64,000 nucleotides of DNA from NCBI GenBank assembly GCA_009379955.1, contig WHST01000012.1, forward strand, positions 17,976-81,975, given 5' to 3'. A program made the position numbers and the translations under genes. Positions 50,507-57,398 of this stretch are shown in pieces. Source of the DNA: Streptosporangiales bacterium (GTDB lineage: Bacteria; Actinomycetota; Actinomycetes; Streptosporangiales; WHST01). Each line of letters opens with the position of its first letter. Position 1 is the stretch's first letter. The notes beneath the pieces are model-generated. The model did no database searches, was not told where the DNA came from, and saw nothing but the letters and a program-made list of their open reading frames with translations.

Positions 50507-50884
50507 ATGCGATTCATGACACTGGCCAAGGGCCCCGAGGGCGCCATGCCGCCACAGGAGCTGATGGAGGGCATCGCGAAGCTCGGCGAGGAGGCGACGA
50601 AGGCGGGCGTACTGCTCGAGACGGGCGGCCTCCACCCGAGTGCGGCCGGCGCGTCCATCCGCGTCGCCGGCGGGAAGATCTCGGTGACCGACGGCCCGTT
50701 CACCGAGGCCAAGGAGGTCATCGGCGGCTACGCGGTCTACGACGTCAAGACCAAGGAAGAGGCGGTCGAGTGGGCGACCCGCTTCATGAACCTGCACCTG
50801 GAGTGCTGGCCGGGCTGGGAGGGCGAGACCGAGCTCCGTCAGGTCTTCGGCCCGGACGACTTCGGCCCCGGCGGTCCGCAGTAG
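50507..50884 (+). CDS. DGPF/YCII-related protein, second cassette
   Basis: A 125-aa YCII/DGPF protein: MRFMTLAKGPEGAMPPQELM opening, then KISVTDGPFTEAKEVIGGYAVYD with the name-giving DGPF motif intact, and a Trp-rich LHLECWPGWEGETELRQ. A GGAGGAG site lies ten bases before the ATG. It precedes an ECF42-type sigma gene by 41 bases. Compared with the cassette at 38092, the motif is DGPF instead of DGPY and the genes are not overlapping. Confidence 0.87.
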   Translation: MRFMTLAKGPEGAMPPQELMEGIAKLGEEATKAGVLLETGGLHPSAAGASIRVAGGKISVTDGPFTEAKEVIGGYAVYDVKTKEEAVEWATRFMNLHLECWPGWEGETELRQVFGPDDFGPGGPQ

Positions 50885-50925
50885 CACGGCTTGCGCGTGG
50901 CGAGCCGGCGGTGTTCTGATCGAGC

Positions 50926-52197
50926 GTGCCCGCATCCGACGTCCACCGCCAGATCGAGGCGGTGTGGCGGATCGAGTCCGCCAGGATCATCGCCGGCCTC
51001 GCCCGCGTCGTCCGCGACGTCGGCCTGGCCGAGGAGCTCGCGCACGACGCGCTCGTCGCCGCGCTCGAACAGTGGCCCGAGTCGGGTGTCCCGGACAACC
51101 CGGGCGCCTGGCTCACTGTCACCGCGAGGCGGCGCGCCATCGACCTGTTCCGCAGGAACGAGCGGCTCGCGCGCAAGCAGGAGGAGATCGGACGCGACCT
51201 CGAGGTCCACCAGGAACGGGCGCTCGCGGAGTTCGACAGCGCCGTCGCGGACGACGTCGACGACGACGTCCTGCGGTTGATGTTCACCGCGTGCCACCCG
51301 GTGCTGTCCACCGAGGCGCGCGTCGCCCTCACCCTGCGCCTGCTCGGCGGGCTCGGCACCGACGAGATCGCCCGCGCGTTCCTCGTCCCGGAGCCGACCG
51401 TCGCCCAGCGGATCGTCCGCGCCAAGCGGACCCTCGCCACGAAGAAGGTCCCCTTCGAGGTACCGAGCGGCGACGAGCTCGCACCGCGACTGTCGTCGGT
51501 GCTCGAGGTGATCTACCTCGTCTTCAACGAGGGCTACTCCGCCACCGCGGGCGACGACTGGATGCGGCCGAGCCTGTGCCGCGAGGCGCTGCGCCTCGGA
51601 CGCATCCTCGCCGAGCTGGCGCCGAAGGAGCCCGAGGTCCACGGTCTCGTCGCACTCATGGAGATCCAGGCGTCGAGGTCGGCCGCCCGGCTCGGCCCCG
51701 GCGGCGACCCGGTCCCGCTGCTCGAGCAGGACAGGTCACGCTGGGACCGGCTCCTCATCCGTCGCGGACTCGCCGCACTCGTTCGCGGGCAGGCCCTCGG
51801 CGGACCGCCGGGCCCGTACCTGCTGCAGGCCACGATCGCCTCGTGCCACACCGGCGCGTTCGCCGAGGACACCGACTGGGCACTCGTCGCGCGGCTCTAC
51901 GCGGTCCTGGCGACGGTCCTGCCGAGCCCGGTCGTCGAGCTCAACCGCGCGGTCGCCGTCGGCATGACGGACGGACCCACCGCCGGACTCGCGCTCACCG
52001 ACGACCTCGTGGACGAGCCGTCGCTGCGCGGCTACCACCTGCTGCCGAGCGTCCGTGCCGACTTCCTCGCCAAGCTGGGCAGGGACGACGAGGCGCGCAC
52101 GGAGTACGAGCGGGCCGCCGGGCTCACCAGGAACACCAGGGAACGCAGCCTGCTCCTCGAACGCGCCGCCGCCCTGCCCGCCACATCGGCGCGGTGA
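50926..52197 (+). CDS. ECF42-type RNA polymerase sigma factor, second cassette
   Basis: A 423-aa sigma factor with sigma-2 (about 10-85: GLAEELAHDALVAALEQWPE, then GAWLTVTARRRAIDLFRR), sigma-4 (about 135-180: LGTDEIARAFLVPEPTVAQR) and a C-terminal TPR-like extension of about 230 residues starting at FNEGYSATAG. It contains the same landmarks as the protein at 38484 but is clearly diverged, so this is an older duplication or separate acquisition rather than a recent copy. GTG 50926 is the probable start; it lacks a strong ribosome binding site. Confidence 0.87.
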   Translation: MPASDVHRQIEAVWRIESARIIAGLARVVRDVGLAEELAHDALVAALEQWPESGVPDNPGAWLTVTARRRAIDLFRRNERLARKQEEIGRDLEVHQERALAEFDSAVADDVDDDVLRLMFTACHPVLSTEARVALTLRLLGGLGTDEIARAFLVPEPTVAQRIVRAKRTLATKKVPFEVPSGDELAPRLSSVLEVIYLVFNEGYSATAGDDWMRPSLCREALRLGRILAELAPKEPEVHGLVALMEIQASRSAARLGPGGDPVPLLEQDRSRWDRLLIRRGLAALVRGQALGGPPGPYLLQATIASCHTGAFAEDTDWALVARLYAVLATVLPSPVVELNRAVAVGMTDGPTAGLALTDDLVDEPSLRGYHLLPSVRADFLAKLGRDDEARTEYERAAGLTRNTRERSLLLERAAALPATSAR

Positions 52198-52279
52198 CCT
52201 CACGCCCGGTGCCCCGACGCGCCTACGGCGCCCGCGCTGCACGTAGTCTTGGCTCCGCCATGACCTCTCGGGAACGTAC

Positions 52280-53038
52280 GTGACGCGACCTCTGCAGCCG
52301 GGTGACCCGACCGCCTTCGGGCCGTTCACCGTCGACTCGCGCCTCGCCGACAGCCCTGCCGGCGTCGTGTTCCTCGGGTCGGACGGCGAGGGACGCCGCG
52401 CCGCGATCGCCACGCTCTCCGGGCCCGCCGCCGAGGACATGGCGATGCAGCAACGCTTCCGCGAGGTCGCCGACCCCGCCGAGCTCTACGACGGTGGCGA
52501 GGGCGTGCGCGTACTCGCCGCCGACCTCGACGGCACGCGGCCATGGGTCGCCACCTCGTACGACGGCGTCACCCCGGGTGCCGAGCGGGTCTTCGAGGAG
52601 CTCAGCACCAGCGACGCCACCGCCAGGTACTTCCAGCCGTTCACCCAGTACCCGGCCGAGCCCGGGTACGCACCGCGGGGACGCCCGGGCCTCGGTGCAC
52701 CACGACGCACATGGTGGTGGTGGGTCGTCGTCGGCCTGGTGCTGCTGGCCCTGACGCTGCTCCTGCTCGTCCTGCTGGCCCAGTGCGGCGGCGACAGCAA
52801 CCCGAACCCGTCGGGGACGCCATCGGGCACACCGTCGCAGTCGCAGTCCGGCTCGCCGTCGTCCGGCTCGCCGTCGCAGTCGCAGTCCTCGGGCAGCCCG
52901 TCGCAGTCGACGTCCGGCAGCCCCAGCCAGTCCGGCAGCGGCAGCCCGACGCCGAGCCCGTCCGGCACCGGCAGCGGCACGCCCGGCACGGGCACCGGCG
53001 AGCCCACCGGTGCGCCACTACGCCTCCCGACTCCGTGA
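52280..53038 (+). CDS. Uncharacterised membrane protein with Ser/Pro/Gly-rich outer tail
   Basis: A 252-aa protein. The N-terminal 115 residues (FGPFTVDSRLADSPAGVVFL opening) recall the N-lobe start of a Ser/Thr protein kinase (a glycine-rich loop followed by an ATL strand) but lack any catalytic region. A poly-Trp stretch (RTWWWWVVV) introduces one membrane segment at about 147-170, and the last 80 residues are low-complexity repeats of Gly-Ser-Pro-Ser-Gln-Ser type, resembling a wall-spanning linker. It starts at GTG 52280; a TAGTCT -10-like element lies about 30 bases upstream. Function unknown. Confidence 0.65.
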   Translation: MTRPLQPGDPTAFGPFTVDSRLADSPAGVVFLGSDGEGRRAAIATLSGPAAEDMAMQQRFREVADPAELYDGGEGVRVLAADLDGTRPWVATSYDGVTPGAERVFEELSTSDATARYFQPFTQYPAEPGYAPRGRPGLGAPRRTWWWWVVVGLVLLALTLLLLVLLAQCGGDSNPNPSGTPSGTPSQSQSGSPSSGSPSQSQSSGSPSQSTSGSPSQSGSGSPTPSPSGTGSGTPGTGTGEPTGAPLRLPTP

Positions 53039-53048
53039 GAATGCGTCG

Positions 53049-53978
53049 ATGACAGCCGAGCTGCGACGCCTCACGAGCCGCGTGGTCGCGCCCGCGGAGG
53101 GCGGCAACCTCGCCGGTGGCTTCCACACCGAGATCGCCTGGAGCGAACTGCTCGAGCACGTGTCCGGGGTCTCGCGCCTGCAGCTCAGTGGCCTGCTCAC
53201 CAGGCGCCCGCCCGCGCTCCTGCCGTACGAGGCGACCGGTGCCGACGTCGCGACCGTCCTCGCCGGCTACCGCGACGACGTCGTCGGCGGCACCGGGCTG
53301 GGCTCGTCGACCGACGTCGCCGGCAGGTTCGACGCCGCACTCGACGAGCTGCGCGGCCTCGGCCGCCTCGCAGACGCCGACGAGACGGAGCCCGTCGCCG
53401 TCACCCACGCGACCCCCGTCGACGACGAGGACCCGCGGGCGCGACACGACCGGCTCACCCAGGTCGCCAGCGTCCTCGCCGCCGCGACGACCAAGGCCGC
53501 GAACGCCACCACGGCGGTCACACGGGAACGCGAGGTCCCGGAGAGCAGCTGGCGCCCGTACCAGCCCTCGGCCCCGGAGGAGCGGGCCCAGCGGAAGAGG
53601 CGTCGCGCCCTCAGGGCGCGCGCAACCGAACCGGCGAAACGGCACTACGTCCGCAGCATCGCGCTCGCCCTGGTCGCGTACGGGTTGTGCCGGTCCGGCT
53701 TCCCCGACGTCGAAGGACCGGCCAATCTGGTCATGCCCAGCGTCGTCTTCTGCGCCGCGGTGATCCTGACGGCCGTCCCCGCCATCCCGCGTGCGATGCG
53801 CATCGTCGTCGGTGTCATGCCGGGCGTGCTGCTGGTCGGCTTCGGCACCCACGCCGCCATCGACCTGCCGCTCGCCGTACGCTTCGCCGCGTTCGTCGCC
53901 GGCCTCGTCACGACGACGGTCTACATCACCGTCGCCGGCCAGCTGCCGCTCGGCACGCCCAAACCCACGGGTGACTGA
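53049..53978 (+). CDS. Uncharacterised protein with C-terminal membrane segments
   Basis: A 309-aa protein. The first 195 residues are hydrophilic and include an acidic, Ala-rich helix region followed by a strongly basic patch (RAQRKRRRALRARATEPAKR) just before four closely spaced membrane segments, such as HYVRSIALALVAYGLC and FAAFVAGLVTTTVYITVAG. ATG 53049 is ten bases after the previous stop, so the two genes probably form an operon. No family motif is recognised. The basic patch suggests that the N-terminal domain is cytoplasmic. Confidence 0.6.
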   Translation: MTAELRRLTSRVVAPAEGGNLAGGFHTEIAWSELLEHVSGVSRLQLSGLLTRRPPALLPYEATGADVATVLAGYRDDVVGGTGLGSSTDVAGRFDAALDELRGLGRLADADETEPVAVTHATPVDDEDPRARHDRLTQVASVLAAATTKAANATTAVTREREVPESSWRPYQPSAPEERAQRKRRRALRARATEPAKRHYVRSIALALVAYGLCRSGFPDVEGPANLVMPSVVFCAAVILTAVPAIPRAMRIVVGVMPGVLLVGFGTHAAIDLPLAVRFAAFVAGLVTTTVYITVAGQLPLGTPKPTGD

Positions 53979-54130
53979 CGCGGAAACCGGCCCTCCGCCT
54001 CTCGGAGTACGGCAAGCGCCGCTTCACCCAGACCCGACCACCAGCCCCCAGCGCGTGACCGGAATCATCGGTTAGACTGCCCGGGCGGTCGACGCGGTCA
54101 TGGGTTTCCACGACTGACGGGGCCGCACCA

Positions 54131-54204
54131 GGGCAGGTAGCTCAGTTGGTACGAGCGTTCGCCTGAAAAGCGAGAGGTCGGCGGTTCGACCCCGCCCCTG
54201 CCCA
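54131..54204 (+). tRNA. tRNA-Phe (GAA)
   Basis: A full cloverleaf: acceptor GGGCAGG/CCTGCCC, D stem GCTC/GAGC, anticodon arm TTCGC-CTGAAAA-GCGAG with anticodon GAA, T arm GGCGG-TTCGACC-CCGCC and discriminator A. CCA is not encoded. A TTAGACT -10-like element lies about 60 bases upstream. Confidence 0.95.
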
Positions 54205-54268
54205 CGGGGTGGCCACCCCTGTTCGGTGGTCCCTTCGGGTCCTACCTTCCCCGTTCCCGCGATATACC

Positions 54269-54289
54269 CCGGGGGGCCGAGCCCCCCGG
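54269..54289 (+). terminator. Strong GC hairpin downstream of tRNA-Phe
   Basis: CCGGGGGGC pairs perfectly with GCCCCCCGG across a CGA loop, about 65 bases after the tRNA. A second perfect palindrome GGGGTGGCCACCCC (54206-54219) abuts the tRNA 3' end. No T tract follows either. The gap 54205-54395 holds nothing else recognisable. Confidence 0.45.
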
Positions 54290-54395
54290 ACCCCCCACGT
54301 TCCCGGCTTCCTCTGGAATGCCTCCTGGTTGGGGGCTTCGGTCCTTCGTCCCTCGCTCTCCCCCGCGCCGGTCATCGCGGTCTCGTCGTTTGCTG

Positions 54396-54423
54396 TTGAC
54401 TTACATTCCTGACTGGTTATATT
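54396..54423 (+). promoter_or_regulatory. Near-consensus promoter of the ArsR operon (leaderless)
   Basis: -35 TTGACT (54396-54401), 16-bp spacer, -10 TATATT (54418-54423), then six bases to GTG 54430. The surrounding sequence is unusually AT-rich for this genome. Confidence 0.7.
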
Positions 54424-54429
54424 ACTGTT

Positions 54430-54756
54430 GTGGCACGTACGTTCGAGGTACTGGCGGATCCGCGGCGGCGGGAGATCCTTGATCTGCTGCGGGGCGGGGA
54501 GCTGTCGGTGGGGGAGCTGGTCTCGCGGCTCGCCATTACGCAGCCGGGGGTGTCCAAGCATCTGCGGGTGTTGCGGGAGGTCGGGCTGGTCGCGGTGCGG
54601 CAGGACGCGCAGCGGCGGTGGTACCGGTTGCGTCCCGAACCGCTCGTGGAGGTCGACGCGTGGCTCGCTCCTTACCGGGAGCTGTGGAACGACAGTCTCG
54701 ACGCGCTCGAACGCCACCTCGACACCATGGACGAAACGACGAAGGAGCTCCCGTGA
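54430..54756 (+). CDS. ArsR family transcriptional regulator
   Basis: A 108-aa winged-helix protein: TFEVLADPRRREILDLLRGG, then ITQPGVSKHLRVLREVGLVA as recognition helix, RRWYRLRPEPLVEVDAWL and a C-terminal helix of the dimer interface. No metal-binding Cys is present, as usual for ArsR proteins paired with SRPBCC genes. A near-consensus leaderless promoter gives strong expression unless repressed. Its stop overlaps the next GTG start (GTGA). Confidence 0.88.
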   Translation: MARTFEVLADPRRREILDLLRGGELSVGELVSRLAITQPGVSKHLRVLREVGLVAVRQDAQRRWYRLRPEPLVEVDAWLAPYRELWNDSLDALERHLDTMDETTKELP

Positions 54757-55724
54757 ACAGCGCACTCGGCACCATGCGGGTCGTGGACGGCCGACCGGTC
54801 CTGCGGTTCGAACGCCGGCTCGCCCATCCGCCTGAGAAGGTCTGGCGGGCCGTGACAGATCCGGACGAGATGGCGCACTGGTTCCCCGCGCGGATCGACA
54901 CCGACCTGCACGTCGGCGCCTCCATGCGGTTCCGGTTCGACGACGGTCCGCTCGACGAGTCGGCGGCGCTGAGCGGCGAGATCGTGGAGCTCGACCCGCC
55001 GAAGGTGTACGTGTTCCGCTGGGAGGACTCGACGCTGCGATTCGAGCTCGTCCCCGACGGCGCGGGCTGCCGGCTCGTGTTCACCCACACGCTCGCCGGC
55101 ACCGGCGCGCACGGCGACCTCGCGTCCGCCCCCCGCAACGCGACGGGTTGGCACCTGTGCCTCGACCAGCTCGCGGCGACACTCGACGGACGCGACGCAC
55201 CTCCGCCCGACGACTGGTTCCTGCCGCTCGCCGAGCGCTACGTCGAGGAGTTCGGCGCCGGCGACGGCACGATCACGGCGGAGCCCGACGGCTGGCGGGT
55301 CAGGTTCGAGCGCGACCTCGTGCATCCGGCCGACACGGTGTGGGCGACGCTCACCGCGACCGACGACGGCCCGCCCGCGGTGAGTCAGGCGCCTCCGGTG
55401 CAATGCACCCACGGCTACGTCGACACCGGTGTCGTCACGGTCGCCGAGCCGCCACGTGTGCTGGCGTACACCTGGCTCCACGACGGCGCAGTCGCCGGCG
55501 AGGTGCGCCTGGAGGTCCACGGCGACGAGCAGGTCGGCACCCGACTCGTCGTCACCCACACGATCCCCACGCGCCTCGCCGACCTGCGCGCGACGGTGCT
55601 CGCCGCGTGGCACACGCACCTCGAGCTGTTCTACGCGGCGCTGGAGGGCGACGTGCGGTGCCCGTGGCCGGCCGACCGCACCGAGCACCTCCGCCGGGGC
55701 TACGCGGCAGGGCTCCCCTCGTGA
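54753..55724 (+). CDS. Tandem SRPBCC (AHSA1-type) protein
   Basis: A 323-aa protein with two SRPBCC domains: about residues 12-150 (FERRLAHPPEKVWRAVTD, then HWFPARIDTDLHVGASMRF) and about 165-315 (RFERDLVHPADTVWATLTA, then VLAYTWLHDGAVAGEVRL). The usual single domain has been duplicated within the gene, and the second copy is clearly diverged from the first. GTG 54753 lies in the ArsR stop. Ligands are likely hydrophobic; the substrate is unknown. Confidence 0.83.
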   Translation: MNSALGTMRVVDGRPVLRFERRLAHPPEKVWRAVTDPDEMAHWFPARIDTDLHVGASMRFRFDDGPLDESAALSGEIVELDPPKVYVFRWEDSTLRFELVPDGAGCRLVFTHTLAGTGAHGDLASAPRNATGWHLCLDQLAATLDGRDAPPPDDWFLPLAERYVEEFGAGDGTITAEPDGWRVRFERDLVHPADTVWATLTATDDGPPAVSQAPPVQCTHGYVDTGVVTVAEPPRVLAYTWLHDGAVAGEVRLEVHGDEQVGTRLVVTHTIPTRLADLRATVLAAWHTHLELFYAALEGDVRCPWPADRTEHLRRGYAAGLPS

Positions 55725-57100
55725 CGGCACCCGGGCCTGACGCCACCGCGATCACCGACGAGCAGCGCGTCAACTGGAACGAGGCCAGCGCCGGATGGGC
55801 GGCGGTGCAGGACGACTTCGAACGCGGCGCGGGCACGGTCACGACGCTGCTCTTCGAGCTCGCCGGCCTGCACGCCGGTCAGCGCGTCATCGACGTCGCC
55901 ACCGGGCACGGCGAGCCGGCGTTGAGCGCGGCCAGCATCGTGGGGCCGTCCGGTCACGTGCTGGGCGTCGACGTCGCCGGGAGGATGCTCGACATCGCGA
56001 GGCGCCGAGCCGACGGCCTCGACAACGTCTCCTTCCGCGAGATCGACCTCGCCTCGCTCGACCGCCTCGACCAGCGCTTCGACGTCGTGCTCTCGCGGTT
56101 CGGCTTGATGTTCGCGACCGACCACGCCTCGTTGTTCCGCGCCCTTCTCGGCCTGCTCGTCCCCGGTGGAACGCTGGCGGCCGCCGTGTGGGGGCCGCAG
56201 GAGACGCACCTGATGTCCACCGGCCCGGCCGCGTTGACCGAGCGGTTGTCACTGCCACCGCCGCCCGCCGGCGTACCGACGCCGTTCAGCATGTCCGCCG
56301 CCGCGACACTCGCCGACGAGCTCGGCGCGGCAGGCTTCACCGACGTGTCCGTCACCGAGCACGTCGTGCCGTACCTGTTCGACAGCGTCGAAGCGTACGT
56401 TCGGTTCAACCTGCACGCCCTGCCGCCGCAGATGGTGCGCACCGCGCGCGAGCGGCTCGGGGCGGACGACACCGAGATCGCGCGGACGATCGGCACCGCG
56501 GTCGCGTCGCACGTCCAGGCGGACGGCACGCTGTCGCTGCCGTCCATCGCACTCGTGCTCCGCGCCACCGCTCCCGCCCACCGGCTCGCGACGACGCACA
56601 CGACCGACGACGGACGGCTCGCGCTGCGCTTCGAACGTCAGCTCGCCCACGCACCCGGCAAGGTGTGGCGTGCCCTCACCGAGGCCGGTGAGCTCGCCCG
56701 GTGGTTCGCCGCGGTCGTCGACCGCGACCTGACGGCGAGCGCGACGGTGCGCTTCACGATGACCGACGAGGCGAAGCGACGCATGGGCGTGCCCCCTACC
56801 GAGGGCTCGCTCGGCGACGGCACGGTCGTCACGGCCTCCCCACCCACGCTGCTCGAGTACACCTGGGGCGAAGAGCTGCTGCGCTGGGAGCTCACACCCG
56901 ACGGCGCGGGCGGCTGTCACCTCGTGTTCACCGATACGTTCCCCGGATCCGAGACCGGCGGCGGTGACTTCGCCGATACGTGTGGCGCCTGGGACGCCGC
57001 GTTCGAGATCCTCGAGGCCGTGCTCGATGACCGCGCGCCCGGTCGGTCCGCCTGGGACAGGGTCGAGGTTCTGGCCGACGCGTACCGCCACGGGCCGTGA
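55721..57100 (+). CDS. Methyltransferase-SRPBCC fusion protein
   Basis: A 459-aa fusion. Residues about 15-285 form a class I SAM-dependent methyltransferase (motif I VIDVATGHGEPAL, then GVDVAGRMLDIARRRA, FDVVLSRFGLMFATDHAS and LVPGGTLAAAVWG). Residues about 295-455 are a third AHSA1-type SRPBCC domain (FERQLAHAPGKVWRALTEAG, then WFAAVVDRDLTASATVRF). GTG 55721 overlaps the previous stop. The third SRPBCC domain resembles the first domain of the preceding gene, consistent with a duplication fused to the methyltransferase. A hydrophobic small molecule as methyl acceptor is plausible. Confidence 0.82.
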   Translation: MTAPGPDATAITDEQRVNWNEASAGWAAVQDDFERGAGTVTTLLFELAGLHAGQRVIDVATGHGEPALSAASIVGPSGHVLGVDVAGRMLDIARRRADGLDNVSFREIDLASLDRLDQRFDVVLSRFGLMFATDHASLFRALLGLLVPGGTLAAAVWGPQETHLMSTGPAALTERLSLPPPPAGVPTPFSMSAAATLADELGAAGFTDVSVTEHVVPYLFDSVEAYVRFNLHALPPQMVRTARERLGADDTEIARTIGTAVASHVQADGTLSLPSIALVLRATAPAHRLATTHTTDDGRLALRFERQLAHAPGKVWRALTEAGELARWFAAVVDRDLTASATVRFTMTDEAKRRMGVPPTEGSLGDGTVVTASPPTLLEYTWGEELLRWELTPDGAGGCHLVFTDTFPGSETGGGDFADTCGAWDAAFEILEAVLDDRAPGRSAWDRVEVLADAYRHGP

Positions 57101-57398
57101 CCACGTCACCGAACTCGACCTCGCGACCGGGTGGTGACGGAAGCCGACACGGCTGAGCCGTGCGTCACCGTCGGTCTCCGCCGGGTTGCTTGCAGCGACG
57201 GAACTGGTGCAGAGCAACGGATTTCGCGCCGCCACGGGTTCACTGACACGCGGACTCCGGTGCTGTGCCGCGGTTTCGCGACCGTCCCACAGTCGACCCG
57301 ACGCAGCGGGGATGTCGAGTTTCGTCGTTTCCGGTTCACAGCGGCCGATGCCGTGTCATCGTGCCGCGACGGGGACCTCGGTTGTGGAAGGCGCGGTC

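Noticed and set aside
52800..53000. Tandem repeat or CRISPR-like array
   Set aside because: The repetition is degenerate Gly-Ser-Pro-Ser-Gln coding sequence without conserved repeat units and spacers. No CRISPR array was found anywhere in the window.
57186..57398. Upstream extension of the NodB-like gene to 57186
   Set aside because: It would add 71 residues without secretion features before the signal-like segment, and no ribosome binding site; ATG 57399 has GGAAGG. The gap 57101-57398 otherwise shows nothing.
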